64,000 nt of DNA, taken from Paramoeba atlantica. Lineage: Eukaryota > Discosea. A program made the translations under genes and the position numbers. Each line of letters starts with the position of its first letter. Positions within the stretch are counted from its first letter, which is position 1. This document shows positions 41,434-51,456 of the stretch, one piece after another. The notes below the pieces were generated by a model. That model did not search any database, was not told where the DNA came from, and worked only from the letters and a program-made list of their open reading frames with translations. The stretch lies in the NCBI GenBank assembly GCA_977017575.1, contig CDRNVI010000040.1, positions 62,001 to 126,000 of the forward strand. Direction: 5' to 3'.

Positions 41434-41762
41434 ACACATTTGAAGACTAACAGCAGGACCCGAGCTGAAAAGGATTTCGGGCGCTCTAGAGACCGGCTGA
41501 TATCGCTTCAAAGTTCCTGATCCCCTCGTTTTTTTGGGCGAAATAGTTTCCGAAAACGCACACGAGAGGTACACGCGATGAACGCATCTCATTCCCAATC
41601 GTCTTCTCATGGGGCGGAGCCCCCCTCGTCGCATTAAGGTGTAAGACTTAGTAGGAAAAAAAAACAACTAGAATATAAATATACTACAAGAAAATATTCT
41701 TTATGAAAAAAACACTTCTTTTGAAGTGAAAAAACACAACACACTCTAAAGATTATGCTGAA
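41434..41762. other. Target flank of LINE A
   Basis: One further copy of the CCGAGCTGAAA…GGGCGCTCTAGA motif (41459). No gene recognised. Confidence 0.4.
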
Positions 41763-41957
41763 TGACACCCACCCTAGTTTCTTAGTACCTTGTTATGTCC
41801 GGTACCGGGTGGTGTCATTCTCACGCTGCGATGTCTGGGTGACCGTTACCCTAGTTATTTTGTGCCTTGTTTTGTTGGCACCGGGTAGTGTCATCCGCGG
41901 GACCTTGATTGTACCCACCCTAGGTATGTAGCGTCTTGTTGTGCGACGCCGGGTGAG
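41763..41957 (+). repeat. Array of three covarying hairpins
   Basis: Three hairpins at 41763-41817, 41846-41890 and 41912-41957 share ACCC-TAG(N7)-arm-loop-arm-C-GGGT. The inner arms are GTACC/GGTAC, GTGCC/GGCAC and GCGTC/GACGC: the pairing is kept while the bases change. The loops start TTGTT. Confidence 0.85.
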
Positions 41958-42130
41958 TTAGCTAGGGAAGCTGGGTAGGGGGGACCTTCGATGAATCTTC
42001 ATCGAAGGTGTTTTTGACTTTTTTTTAATTTTTTTAAATCTTCACGGAAAGGTTTTTCGCGGATCCATATAGACATTCTGACTTTTTTGGTGCTTCATCG
42101 AAGTGTTTTGTGAAGCCCCGTAGAGGAATT

Positions 42131-43250
42131 TCACTGTTTTTTCTGTTTGTCTTCATCGAAGCGTTTTTGACTGATCCATATACATATTTTGAGCGACAAT
42201 CCTGCGGAAGGGGTAGACACAGGTTCTCAGTGCGCGACCCACGCGCTGGAGCGCGCGGGTCGCCGAAAAATATTATTATGTCCCAGGGCTACGCTCACAG
42301 TTGGGCCTTGCTCGCAAATGGGGGCTTTTGCCTCCAGAAGTGGGCTTCGCTCAACGTTGGGCCTTGCTCGCAGACGGGGGCTTTTGCTCCAGATAAGGGC
42401 TTCGCTATATACGTTGACAACGCCTGCGTAGCGAAAACTACGAAATTCAGTGAGCTTCGCAAATTGCTTCCCACTGACGACGCACAGGGGAATCTTACGC
42501 GGGGTAAGGCTCAGGCCCGCTCACGCGGGCCCTCGCCGTTTCGCGGCCGCGCGCACCCCCGCTCACGCGGGGGCCCCCGCGCGGCCAAAATGGGTACTAA
42601 AATTTGTTATCAAGGTAGTTAGGCTTCGCCAATTGCTTCCCACGAATTGGTACTAAAAATTGTTATCAAGGTAGTTGGTCAAGATTATCACGCAGTTATC
42701 AGTTGGGCCTTTCTTCCTCCTCCCTCTAAGGTCCTGCAGATTTTTTACGGTCACAGGGTACGTTCGTTGAGAAATCAACGAACGGTTGGGCCTTGCTCGC
42801 AAACGGGGGCTTTTGCCTCCAGAAGTGGGCTTCGCTCAACGTTGGGCCTTGCTCGCAAACGGGGGCTTTTGCCTCCAGAAGTGCGCTACGCGCGCAGTTG
42901 GGCCTTGCCTCTGGACAATCCTGCGGAAGGGGTAAACACAGGTTCTCGGTGTTGTTTTTCTCGGTGTTGTTTTTCACTGTTTTTTCTGTTTGTCTTCATC
43001 GAAGCGTTTTTGACTGATCCATATACATATTTTGAGCGACAATCCTGCGGAAGGGGTAAACACAGGTTCTCAGTGCGCGACCCACGCGCTGGAGCGCGCG
43101 GGTCGCCGAAAAATATTATTATGTCCCAGGGCTACGCTCACAGTTGGGCCTTGCTCGCAAACGTGGGCTTTTGCCTCCAGAAGTGGGCTTCGCTCAACGT
43201 TGGGCCTTGCTCGCAAACGGGGGCTTTTGCCTCCAGAAGTGGGCTACAGA
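42131..43250. repeat. Merlin subterminal repeat region
   Basis: A direct repeat of about 240 bp (42131-42370 and 42973-43215) with units of GTTGGGCCTTGCTCGCAAAC and GGGGGCTTTTGCCTCCAGAA, plus GC hairpins (GCCCGCTCACGCGGGC and a CCCCCGC/GCGGGGG pair, 42519-42570). Similar to 21185-21800. Confidence 0.8.
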
Positions 43251-43431
43251 AACTGAATCTTTAGCTGGAGAAGGATTCAATCCTTGCATGCAGTAATTTC
43301 CTGCGCCCAAAACTATTTTTTTTAATTTTTTTTTTTACTTTTTTTTGTTTTTTCTTGTTTTTATTTTAGCCAGTCAGATTCAGCTCTGAGTCCCAGCAAA
43401 CTATATAGTTATGTACAAAAAAAAGGAAATA

Positions 43432-44670
43432 CTAATTGTCTTCCATTGTAACACTGTCAGTCTCACTTGGAACGAAATCATCTTCGCTCATGTAATCTGA
43501 CGGACAACTACTCAAACTGACGCTGTCCTCAAAATCATCTACATCACTTCCGTAATATTCCAGGAAGCACGTGAAAAGGTTTGCCATGCGAACTTGCCAC
43601 GCGGTCTCTCGCCCGTTGTGGACGTCCCCCAACTTCACACACTGAAGGGCCACATTTCGCATCAATTCCAAGGACGTGGCACCAAAATTGTAGTGCTGTT
43701 TCCGCACCCAGTCCTTTATGATGCGATGTGACCCTTCAGCGGTGTTCGTGTGGTACCCTTGGGAGTTCACAAACTCCACGCTGTGATTCACAGCGTGGTG
43801 GCGACAAAAGTCACCCAAAGTGGTGTACGCCCCCCAACAGTCGCTAACCACGACAGCCCTCGCACTTGTCAAGTGAGGAAGAATAAAGTTATCAAGAGTT
43901 TCCGTATCTCTTCGTTTCACTAGCTTCCAATGGGTTCTTCCCATTTCTTGACCTCGAATCTCGGTAACTGTCGCAAACCACCACCCCCGTTTGCGCTGTC
44001 GCCTCCCCCGCTGATATTTCCGTTTCCCTATAAAGGTTTCATCAACCTGAATTCGGGAAAATTCGTATTGCTCCATCTGCTCTTGAGCAAGGGCTGCATC
44101 CGCCGCGGAGTGCAGAACCTCCTGCACAGTTCTGCGACCCACCCCTCTATTGTGACAAATCTGGCCGGTACACATCTGATTCGCGATGTCGGCCCAGATG
44201 AGTAGTAGAATACTTGGAGTGAGATGGCTCCGCATCGAAATGTAAGGTTCAAATTTGCCTTTCTTGATTCTGCAGGCATTTCGAGAGCCAGACTCTCGGT
44301 GGTTACAGATTTGTATGTGGGACTTTCCAGGAACGTCCACCATATGCGCAACACCGTGCTTAGGACAAGAGGGGGGAGAAAGAAAACCGTGGTTTCGCAT
44401 CCAACACTCGGCGTCCGCACCAAGGGGGATATCTGCGACACTGCGCCAACGCTTCACGCAGTTGAACGCAGGACACTGAGTACAAACCGGACGTAAAGGT
44501 ACGTCACGCCAGAGCGCAGGATTCAGAAGGCGGGGGTCTTGAACTGTGGCTGGGGCGTCCCCAAGTGGGCCACGCCTATGCTCTCGGTAAGTCGCCGCCT
44601 CGAGAAGAGCAATAAAACTGCGGAGCATGGCGTCCGGGTTTCCGTTACGGGGATCTTGTTGGTTAGTCAT
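43432..44670 (-). CDS. Merlin/IS1595-type transposase, copy 2
   Basis: 412 residues from the ATG of MTNQQDPRNG, chosen by analogy with copy 1; an upstream ATG would add 30 hydrophobic residues and is less likely. N-terminal zinc module (CTQC…C, CPKH…C), then VDETFIGKRKYQRGR (Asp), VKRRDTETLDNFILPH, VVVSDCWGAY (Asp), YHTNTAEGSHRIIKDW (Glu). The C-terminus is an acidic tail. Uninterrupted, roughly half identical to copy 1, so they are different subfamilies. With intact inverted repeats it could be active. Confidence 0.85.
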   Translation of the reverse strand: MTNQQDPRNGNPDAMLRSFIALLEAATYREHRRGPLGDAPATVQDPRLLNPALWRDVPLRPVCTQCPAFNCVKRWRSVADIPLGADAECWMRNHGFLSPPSCPKHGVAHMVDVPGKSHIQICNHRESGSRNACRIKKGKFEPYISMRSHLTPSILLLIWADIANQMCTGQICHNRGVGRRTVQEVLHSAADAALAQEQMEQYEFSRIQVDETFIGKRKYQRGRRQRKRGWWFATVTEIRGQEMGRTHWKLVKRRDTETLDNFILPHLTSARAVVVSDCWGAYTTLGDFCRHHAVNHSVEFVNSQGYHTNTAEGSHRIIKDWVRKQHYNFGATSLELMRNVALQCVKLGDVHNGRETAWQVRMANLFTCFLEYYGSDVDDFEDSVSLSSCPSDYMSEDDFVPSETDSVTMEDN

Positions 44671-44879
44671 TAAAAAATGTGAAAGAAAACGGAAAAAACA
44701 AAAAATTATTGAATTTAAAATGAAATTATATGTTTCATGCAACGTGTTTTCAACAGCCACTGGAAAAATTCGTTCGAAAACAAAAAGTTAAAAAAATCCA
44801 AAAAAGTGAAAGACACCTTCGATGAAGATTCATCGAAAGTGTACAACTTTCGATGAAGATTCATCGAAGGTCCCCCCTA

Positions 44880-45139
44880 GCCGGGAAGCTGGGGTCGCTA
44901 CGCCCCATCATTCGACAAAAGTCAAATGCCCTGACGCATCGTTTTATAATTGCTAATGACAAATTGCTCGGACCCATGATGCGCAACCATCGAAACAGGC
45001 ATTCGTGTTTTGACATTTTCTCGAGGAGCTTCTCTTCTACTATTTTATCTCTGCCGATGTATCCCCCTAGAACTTTGATAGAATCCTCACACCAAACACG
45101 GTCGGTTACCAAACACTCCGAGTAAAACACCGGCGTGTA
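44880..45139 (-). pseudogene. B LINE fragment (part of a split minus-strand copy)
   Basis: Encodes CEDSIKVLGGYIGRD, EEKLLEKMSKHECLFRWL and MGPSNLSLAIIKRC, as in B1 after the YQDD motif. It is the continuation of the copy whose earlier parts are at 58938-57521 and 51907-51787; V6 and V2 separate the pieces. Its far end meets the Merlin inverted repeat. Confidence 0.65.
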
Positions 45140-45147
45140 AATCATTA

Positions 45148-45825
45148 TTGCACGACAAGGATATAACCCAGCTGGTGGACGCAGGATTTGTGTCACACGT
45201 CAACACAGAGGAAGCACAGCGTCGCCCAACGATGGAATGGGTGATACCATTCACGGTTGTCGAGCCTGCTGACGACGAGACAGAACGCCGGCGGTTTATA
45301 GCATGGACCCGGGACGACAACGCGCGGATTAAGGAGGTTTATGAGCCACAAGTACCGGTAAAACATGCAGCCTATTATCTCCATCGAGCCCGACAGGACT
45401 CGGCGGTAAAGCGTGATCTGGCATGCGGTTTTTTTCAGGTCGCGATTCCATCCGAAAGTAGGGCGAAGTTCAGATTTTTGGACCGCAGTGGGCAAGTATA
45501 TGAAATGAATGTGATGCCGATGGGACACCGGTGTGCCCCTGAGTTGATGCACTCGTTAACCGCGACAATAGCGGGAGATCCAGCTTACTGTAATAAGAAA
45601 TCGGAGTTTGCCCACAATGGTCTGGATGTGTATATCGACGGCATTCGTTACGCTTCTAGTGACAAAAATACACAGGAATATGCCGCGTTTATAGATCGAC
45701 GGGCGCAGCAAGTTAACGCCCGTTTTAAGGAGGTTGGGGTGCCACCTTTGCAGAACTACACATTCAATGGAGTCAATTATCACCACCGATCAGGGAAAGT
45801 TGCATTGGGACCCAAGATAACGTGA
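45148..45825 (+). pseudogene. V6 RT fragment
   Basis: RT motifs RRRFIAWTRDDN, VKRDLACGFFQVAIP, MPMGHRCAPELMH, LDVYIDGIRY, similar to V1 over its length. Fossil; related RT and RNase H sequence continues beyond, separated by the guests F and E. Confidence 0.7.
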
Positions 45826-46501
45826 AGACTTCAGAATGATAACTACATGCATACCACATACTCTGGGCTGGAGGCCGGTGTTGGGCGGCTCATTTTTGCT
45901 TCGGCAATCATGGGCATACCGATTCCCCAATATCATCTATTCTTGAAAATTGTCCGACGACGAATCAATCATTTAAATCGCGATCCTTGTCTATTGGATA
46001 CTGTCGTACCTTTGTTATGTTATGTTATGTATTCAGGTAAAAACCCCGTAGACGGGGTGTTGCCTCCTCGGAGAGAGCCGAAGGTAGCTCCGACCCGCAC
46101 GACCCATGCGCAGACCTAAAAGGATTGCAGCACAGAGACAATGCAAGCCGATCCAGCTAACGCGCAGACTGAAAGTCCGCTGCGGGAAGCTGGATTAGCT
46201 AGGAGGGTGGGGTTCGCCACACCCCGACACTGCCAAAAGCAGTGCTCCTTGACCCCTTGCCTGCTTGCTGGCATAGTTTGGGAGTGTCGACTCTCAGCTT
46301 CAACGGTTTTAGCACCTCAGCTTCAACGGACCAAGTCTTCTAGGGTGGTATCCCCTCGAGCGGACTGGCTCCTCAGCTTCAACAGGCCAAACCTCAGCTT
46401 CAACAAGCTCGTATCTCTCCAAATTGTTACCCTAGCCCCGTTATCATGGGCTAGTTGCAAGCCGCAGAAAGAAAGAAAAAAGAAAAGAAAAGAAAAGCGT
46501 G

Positions 46502-46560
46502 AATGACGCCTACCCTAGTTTTTTAGTACCTTGTTATATTCGGTACCGGGCGGCGCCATT
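46502..46560 (+). repeat. Covarying hairpin in element F
   Basis: ACCC-TAG(N7)-GTACC-loop-GGTAC-C-GGGC with extended outer stem. The same hairpin lies at 16168-16224 in the other F copy, on the opposite strand. Confidence 0.8.
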
Positions 46561-47027
46561 CTTCGAGATGCAGCGTGAGGGGGTGGCAGAGGGGATGAAG
46601 GGAAAGAGTGGGAAGGGAAAGAGTGGCGCAGGTGGGAGCAGGGAGGGAGGGGGAATGGGCGGCGAAGGGGACGGCGCAGTGGGTGGGGGGCGAAAAGCGG
46701 CGCGGCAGAGCGACGCAGGGGGCAACAGAGGGCGACCAAGGGGGTGGCGAGGGGAGGGCGAAGGCAACGAAGAAAAAAAAAACAGCGGCGGAGAGCGCGG
46801 GAGGAGAGCGCCAGAGGGGAAGGGCGACGGAGAGCGTGGCGTGGAGCGCGGAGGGGGGCACGGGAGGGAGCAAAAAAAAAACAGCGAGGGAGAGCGCGGC
46901 GAAGAGAGCACCGGAGCGGGAGGGCGGCCGAGATCGTGGCGCGGAGGGGGGCGAAAAAGGGCCGCGAAGGAGCGCGGGAATTGGGGCAGGGTGAGCGAAG
47001 ACCTGGTTTCCATACACCATATTTGGT

Positions 47028-47035
47028 CAACAAGG
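47028..47035 (-). other. SL 3' end at 5' end of F
   Basis: CCTTGTTG directly next to the target duplication. Confidence 0.6.
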
Positions 47036-47040
47036 TACTG

Positions 47041-47364
47041 TCGTACCTTTACCATTACGAGTGCGAGTGAAGTTGACCGAGTGGCGCGATTCCTTGATTT
47101 ATTGTTCTCCAGTGGACCCGGTCCGACATCCTGATACAGTACCACATCAGCACGTTCTATTTACCGATGCGTCGTCCACCGGGTGGGGGGCGGTGCCTTA
47201 CCTCGACTATGGGAAAGTTTTATGTACCGGAGCCTCCTGGCCGGAGGGTTTCAAGTACGAAGTGAATCGGGCCGAAGCTCGGGCAGTACGTTTGGCGTTT
47301 GAGAAGTACGGGCATCACTTTCAGCGAGATACATGCGTAGATTTATTTGTTGACAATACATCCT
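47041..47364 (+). pseudogene. V6 RNase H fragment
   Basis: Contains LFTDASSTGWGAVPYLDYG, VNRAEARAVRLAFEKYG and LFVDNTS, interrupted by element E. Fossil. Confidence 0.65.
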
Positions 47365-47516
47365 TTTCAGAATTTTTATCGTAGTAAAATTTCATCGCAG
47401 CGAAATTTATCTCATCAAAACTAGAAAAAGAAGTTAGCATAAATAATGATCGCAGGCACCGCAGACCTGAATATCAAGAGCACCATGTGCAGTGTTGATT
47501 TTTGAGGTGACATGCG

Positions 47517-47912
47517 TCACGCAAGAGACGTGCACTCCTCAGCAGCAAGAAGGAAACTTCCTGTCTCTTCAGTTTGCCGGAGCGTAAGTGGGTTATCTGT
47601 GCTCATCAACAAACCTCCGAGACAAGAAATCTCACTTTCCTCTGCTTCAGAGTACACAATCTCATCACTTACCCATTGAAAGCATTCCGCAACACTCTCC
47701 ATCTTTCCAGTTTGCCGGAGCGTAAGTGGGTTTTCCGTGCTCATCAACAAACCTTCAAGATGAAGAGTGTCTCGTCCTGCTTTCAACGAGCACATGATCT
47801 TTTTGCATGCACATGCCACACTCAATGCCTTCTTCACCTTTCCAGTGTCGTTTGCTTCGGAGCGCGGGCGAAAGCGAGGGTCCTCCGACGATGTGACATT
47901 TGAAAGGATCAT
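47517..47912 (-). CDS. Element E 131-residue protein, copy 2
   Basis: Same protein as 15010-15405, with the duplicated GLLMST(E/D)NPLTLRQT motif and only a handful of residue changes. An intact frame in both copies suggests recent copying or selection. Function unknown. Confidence 0.55.
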   Translation of the reverse strand: MILSNVTSSEDPRFRPRSEANDTGKVKKALSVACACKKIMCSLKAGRDTLHLEGLLMSTENPLTLRQTGKMESVAECFQWVSDEIVYSEAEESEISCLGGLLMSTDNPLTLRQTEETGSFLLAAEECTSLA

Positions 47913-47933
47913 AAAAAGAATAAAAAAAAATTC

Positions 47934-47949
47934 CAACAAGGTACAGAAA
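47934..47949 (-). other. SL-exon 3' segment at 5' end of E copy 2
   Basis: Minus strand TTTCTGTACCTTGTTG followed by a short T-rich leader. Confidence 0.75.
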
Positions 47950-48346
47950 AAAAAATACATCCTGTTTAGCAGCGATCAATAGGAAAGTGTCAGGATCTGA
48001 TGGCATTACTTCGGAGTTGTATGGTTTGTTGAAATATTTGAAGCGTCAAGGGATTGCAGTACAGGCAGAATATATTGCATCAAAAGAAAATCCTGCAGAT
48101 CCATATAGCAGAATGTGTGAAGAGAAAAAGCATTGATACAATCAATAACCAGGAAGAACGGATATTCGAGCGATTTTGATATGTATCGGCTCTGATATGT
48201 ATCGAATAGGCATAACGGCACGATATTACTAATGTGTGAGTGAGAGTACGAGGTGATGAGGGGGGCTCTCAGGTAGTAGGCGACCTGGGGGTTTCGCCAC
48301 ATTACTAGCGTGTGGGTGATTGTGAGAACTGGCGAGTGAGTGGTCC

Positions 48347-48696
48347 CCGCCGGGGAACTACCCGTTCGCAAGAGAGAGAGAGAGGTGAAGATTGTTTTTA
48401 TAAGGACGTCCTTTAGTACTATATTCATCAAATAATTTTATTTATAGTAACGTTCAAAACACAGGTATTTGGGTGCCTCGTATTTGATAAATTATATTTA
48501 GTGATTACAAATTAATTATTTGTTTATTAAAATTATATTCTGATGAGCAATTCTTATAGTTTACGGAAAGAATTGATCAAAGAAGATACTTTTGATTCTG
48601 TATGAGATCTGACCGTGGCCCTACGGGGCACATGATATTTTAATATTATGATCTGATTTCAGTGTGACATTGCCCCCTCTGGGGGGAACCATGTAT
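48347..48696 (+). repeat. V6 B repeat and left part of A repeat
   Basis: B (48347-48549) starts CCCCGCCGGGGAACTACCCG and ends GATGAGCAATTC; it is repeated at 51579-51786. A starts TTATAGTTTACGG, with double hairpin at 48616-48650, and is interrupted by LINE C. Confidence 0.8.
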
Positions 48697-48744
48697 GTTG
48701 TTGTTGTTGTTTAACCCGTTTGGCCATGACTGGCTATGGGTTCA

Positions 48745-48795
48745 GAATACACCCTAGTTATTTAGTGCTCGTGCGAAACAGCACCGGGTATTACC
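48745..48795 (+). repeat. Covarying hairpin in LINE C 3' UTR
   Basis: Inner arms GTGCT/AGCAC and outer ACCC/GGGT, with a different loop (CGTGCGAAAC). Confidence 0.8.
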
Positions 48796-49110
48796 GTACT
48801 CCGTGGGTGGTACGCTGTCAGTCGCGCGCAGACTTTCCCAGAGGGATGCCGCACTCGCAGATAGACAAGCAATACCTGTCAGGTTGCGTGGCCTGACTCG
48901 TCATCCGTGACTTCAATGCCCGATGGATTCGCATCCTAGGGCAAAGAAGTAGTGGATCAGTCGTTATATTCTGTTCCACCACCAGGGATGACTCACGCTA
49001 GGGTGTGTGGAGCTTGCGAGGCTCTCTCACCAGCGGAGCTCGACCACAATGGAGCTCGACCAGTGCCCTTCACATTTTAATAGTATTGAGAATTCGTATA
49101 TTTGTGTTTA

Positions 49111-51456
49111 CTAATTAAACCCATGTTTCTTCCTTCTTTTCTTGTGGCTTGGACTATTTTCGTCCCTATATTCTGTTATAGCCGCATTCCATGAATCTTT
49201 GTATTGCGCCCTGTATTTCCAAGTTTGGTCGCTCGGCATTCCAGCTCGGGACAGCGCATCCCTTATTGTTTTATACGTATAGGTTTGTCCTCCTCGTTGC
49301 ATTTTTCCTTCTTGTTCGCCAAACAATATTTTGTTAGGAGTTCGCTCGCTGTCCATTCTGGCTATGTGACCTGCGTAAAATAGGACTCTGCAGTCTATAG
49401 TAGGTTGTAGCGGTGTTAGTTTTGCTAATCGTAAGATTTCTGAATGCGATAGGTATTCGATAGCATCCTCTTCTGATTGTCTTTCTGTTTCCTGCTTCTT
49501 TCTGGTACTGCGTATCAGGAACGCCCGTTTCACCATGCTAATGTAGCTCATGTTTAAATCTCGAAAGTTGTGACGTGATAAGCACCACGTCGAGCACCCA
49601 TGTGTTAACCTTGGTATTACGCAAGTTTTGAACAATATTCCTTTGGTCTTTCTGGAGATGATGCGACTTTTCCAAATGAGATTCAGTCCGGTTAGTTTGC
49701 CCTGTGCACTCTGTACTCTACTGACCATTTCCGAGTCGAATTTAGCGTTGTCTTGTATTGTGGACCCCAAATATCGATAGTTCTCGACCTGCTGTAGGTT
49801 TTTCTCGCCCACACTCATGCATGATGTTCGTCGTTCGTTAGAATTTGATGGCTGTAAAACTTGATATTTTGTTTTATTGGTATTAACTGACATACCCCAG
49901 ATTTTTGATATGTCAGAAAAACACTCAATACAGTTCTTGAGCTCTTCCTCTTTGTCCGACCAGATAACGATGTCGTCTGCGTATGTTAGGAGGCCGATTG
50001 TTTCGCTTCCCTGCACCACGTCCCCTGAGTGTCTCTTACCTCTCGGTATTCCCCATTTAATATTGATGCCTGGAAATTTTGTGGCGATGAGTTTTCTCAT
50101 TAAGCAGTCGATAATCGCGTTGAATATCACACAGCTCAGAGGGCATCCCTGTTTTACTCCGCATCGCGTTGCAAAGGTATCACTCGTAATCCCCCCTTTT
50201 AAGGACACAGCTGCGGTAGTTTCGTTATATAGCGCCTTCAACAAGTCTAGAAGTAAACCATCAACCTGCATTTTACCTAGCACTTCCCATATAATTGGTC
50301 GCGGAATTCTATCATACGCTTTCTGTAAATCAATGTAGACTAGATAAAGCAAACGATCTTTTGCTCTGGCTTCTTCTGTGATTCTCCTAATTGAGAAAAT
50401 AGCGTCCTCCGTCGATCTTCCTTTTCTAAAACCGTTTGGGCTGTCATGTAGCCTTCTATCGATTCGTGGCGATAGGCGGTTCAGCAGTATGTCGGACAAT
50501 ATTCTGCTTGCTATGTTTAAAAGTGAAATCCCTCTGTAGGAATTCGGATCTGCTTTGGGTCCCGCCGTTTTACCCTTATAGATACAAATTATGTGCGCGT
50601 GCAGCCAACTCCTGGGTAGAATCGAGGTTGCCCAACATTGCTGAATAATGTGGGTCATCCATGTAACAACATTCTGTCCTGCATACTTTATGTGTTCTGG
50701 ATAAATTCCGTCCGGCCCTGGAGCTTTTCCATCCTTGAGGTGAGAAATGCTTTGTTCGACTTCTTCTCTTGTAGGGGGTGCGTTGTTTTGATTTCGTTCT
50801 TCGCTTAATTCGATTTCTGAGATCGTGCTGTATTTTATTTGACTCAGATCCCTACGTATGTCTGCCAAATTGACGGCGGAAGTCTCCTCTTCGAAAACGC
50901 GTTCAAAGTGTATGGCAAAGATTTTCGCCAGATCCGCAGGGTGGTTAGTGAATGTATTTTCACTATTTTGCATTGGTGGGGCGTCTCCGCTTAAGAAAGC
51001 CGTCTGTGAGGCGAATGAAGCGACTTGTCTGTACGCTTCCCTTGGGTTTTTGACTATATTCGTGCTTTCCAGATTTTGACATTTTTCAGCATAAAAGTTT
51101 CTGTTAGCAGAGTGGCATATAAGATTTGCCTTTTTCCGCTTTTGTTCGTACATTGATTTTGCCTGAAGATTTTCTTCTTCCGAAGCATGATCTATTTTCG
51201 TCCTTGCGAAGGCCCTGCGTCTCTCTTCTATGGCTTTACGAGCTATTTCCGTCATCCAACGAACGTTGCGAGCCTTTGAAACCTGTGAGCAAGCGGCCGC
51301 GCTTGCGTGAAGCATTCCCTCTCTAAGTGTCAGCCAGGTAGTGTCGGGGGACGGATCCAGTTTAACCTGTTTTAGGTGTGCGTTAAGGTGTTGTTCGTAC
51401 ACTTTTCTGCAAGCTTCATTAAAGCGAAGTAAAATAACAACCAACAAGGTAACCAT
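49111..51456 (-). CDS. LINE C reverse transcriptase, endonuclease missing
   Basis: 781 residues, related to LINE A over its whole length: GKAPGPDGIYPEHIKYAG, PNSYRGISLLNI, YIDLQKAYD, CGVKQGCPLSC, TYADDIVIWSD, CSTWCLSRHN, FYAGHIARMD. The frame is open. The first ATG lies in flank and SL-derived sequence (VTLLVV comes from the SL piece), so it is not the native start. The AP-endonuclease is absent, hence the copy cannot nick by itself. The frame is otherwise undamaged, so insertion was recent. Confidence 0.8.
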   Translation of the reverse strand: MVTLLVVILLRFNEACRKVYEQHLNAHLKQVKLDPSPDTTWLTLREGMLHASAAACSQVSKARNVRWMTEIARKAIEERRRAFARTKIDHASEEENLQAKSMYEQKRKKANLICHSANRNFYAEKCQNLESTNIVKNPREAYRQVASFASQTAFLSGDAPPMQNSENTFTNHPADLAKIFAIHFERVFEEETSAVNLADIRRDLSQIKYSTISEIELSEERNQNNAPPTREEVEQSISHLKDGKAPGPDGIYPEHIKYAGQNVVTWMTHIIQQCWATSILPRSWLHAHIICIYKGKTAGPKADPNSYRGISLLNIASRILSDILLNRLSPRIDRRLHDSPNGFRKGRSTEDAIFSIRRITEEARAKDRLLYLVYIDLQKAYDRIPRPIIWEVLGKMQVDGLLLDLLKALYNETTAAVSLKGGITSDTFATRCGVKQGCPLSCVIFNAIIDCLMRKLIATKFPGINIKWGIPRGKRHSGDVVQGSETIGLLTYADDIVIWSDKEEELKNCIECFSDISKIWGMSVNTNKTKYQVLQPSNSNERRTSCMSVGEKNLQQVENYRYLGSTIQDNAKFDSEMVSRVQSAQGKLTGLNLIWKSRIISRKTKGILFKTCVIPRLTHGCSTWCLSRHNFRDLNMSYISMVKRAFLIRSTRKKQETERQSEEDAIEYLSHSEILRLAKLTPLQPTIDCRVLFYAGHIARMDSERTPNKILFGEQEGKMQRGGQTYTYKTIRDALSRAGMPSDQTWKYRAQYKDSWNAAITEYRDENSPSHKKRRKKHGFN
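51442..51450 (-). other. SL 3' end at 5' end of LINE C
   Basis: ACCTTGTTG joined to the middle of the LINE protein gene, as expected if the SL was spliced to an internal acceptor. Confidence 0.55.

Larger units (their letters stand above)
41976..44879 (-). mobile_element. Merlin-type DNA transposon, copy 2, with terminal inverted repeats
   Basis: The left end TAGGGGGGACCTTCGATGAA and right end TTCATCGAAGGTCCCCCCTA are inverted repeats of about 35 bp, the right one carrying an extra internal repetition. Each end is itself a palindrome (TTCGATGAATCTTCATCGAA). A transposase gene and long subterminal repeats lie between. Flanks are two similar 19-bp sequences containing GGGAAGCTGGG. Confidence 0.8.
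46014..47035 (-). mobile_element. Element F (SINE-like), fuller copy
   Basis: Flanked by the 15-bp duplication TACTGTCGTACCTTT (45999-46013 and 47036-47050). On the minus strand it begins CCTTGTTG (SL 3' end), has a C/T-rich body, the conserved hairpin (46502-46560), a 3' segment like LINE A with four TTGAAGCTGAG motifs (46290-46405) and an ATAAC-repeat tail. No credible gene. 1022 bp. Confidence 0.85.
47365..47953 (-). mobile_element. Element E, second copy
   Basis: Flanked by the 10-bp duplication AATACATCCT (47355-47364 and 47954-47963). The 5' end has SL sequence (47934-47949). The 3' end stops earlier than in the copy at 14977, within the GATAAA-type repeats. Confidence 0.8.
48697..51456 (-). 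mobile_element. LINE C, 5'-truncated APE-type LINE
   Basis: Flanked by the 15-bp duplication GGGGGAACCATGTAT (48682-48696 and 51457-51471). The 3' tail is (AAC)n. ACCTTGTTG (51442-51450) sits at its 5' end although the element lacks the endonuclease. The covarying hairpin is in the 3' UTR at 48745-48795. Confidence 0.8.

Noticed and set aside
41763-41957. Hammerhead, HDV-like or twister ribozyme
   Set aside because: The conserved core bases of these ribozymes are not present; only a bulged hairpin is seen.
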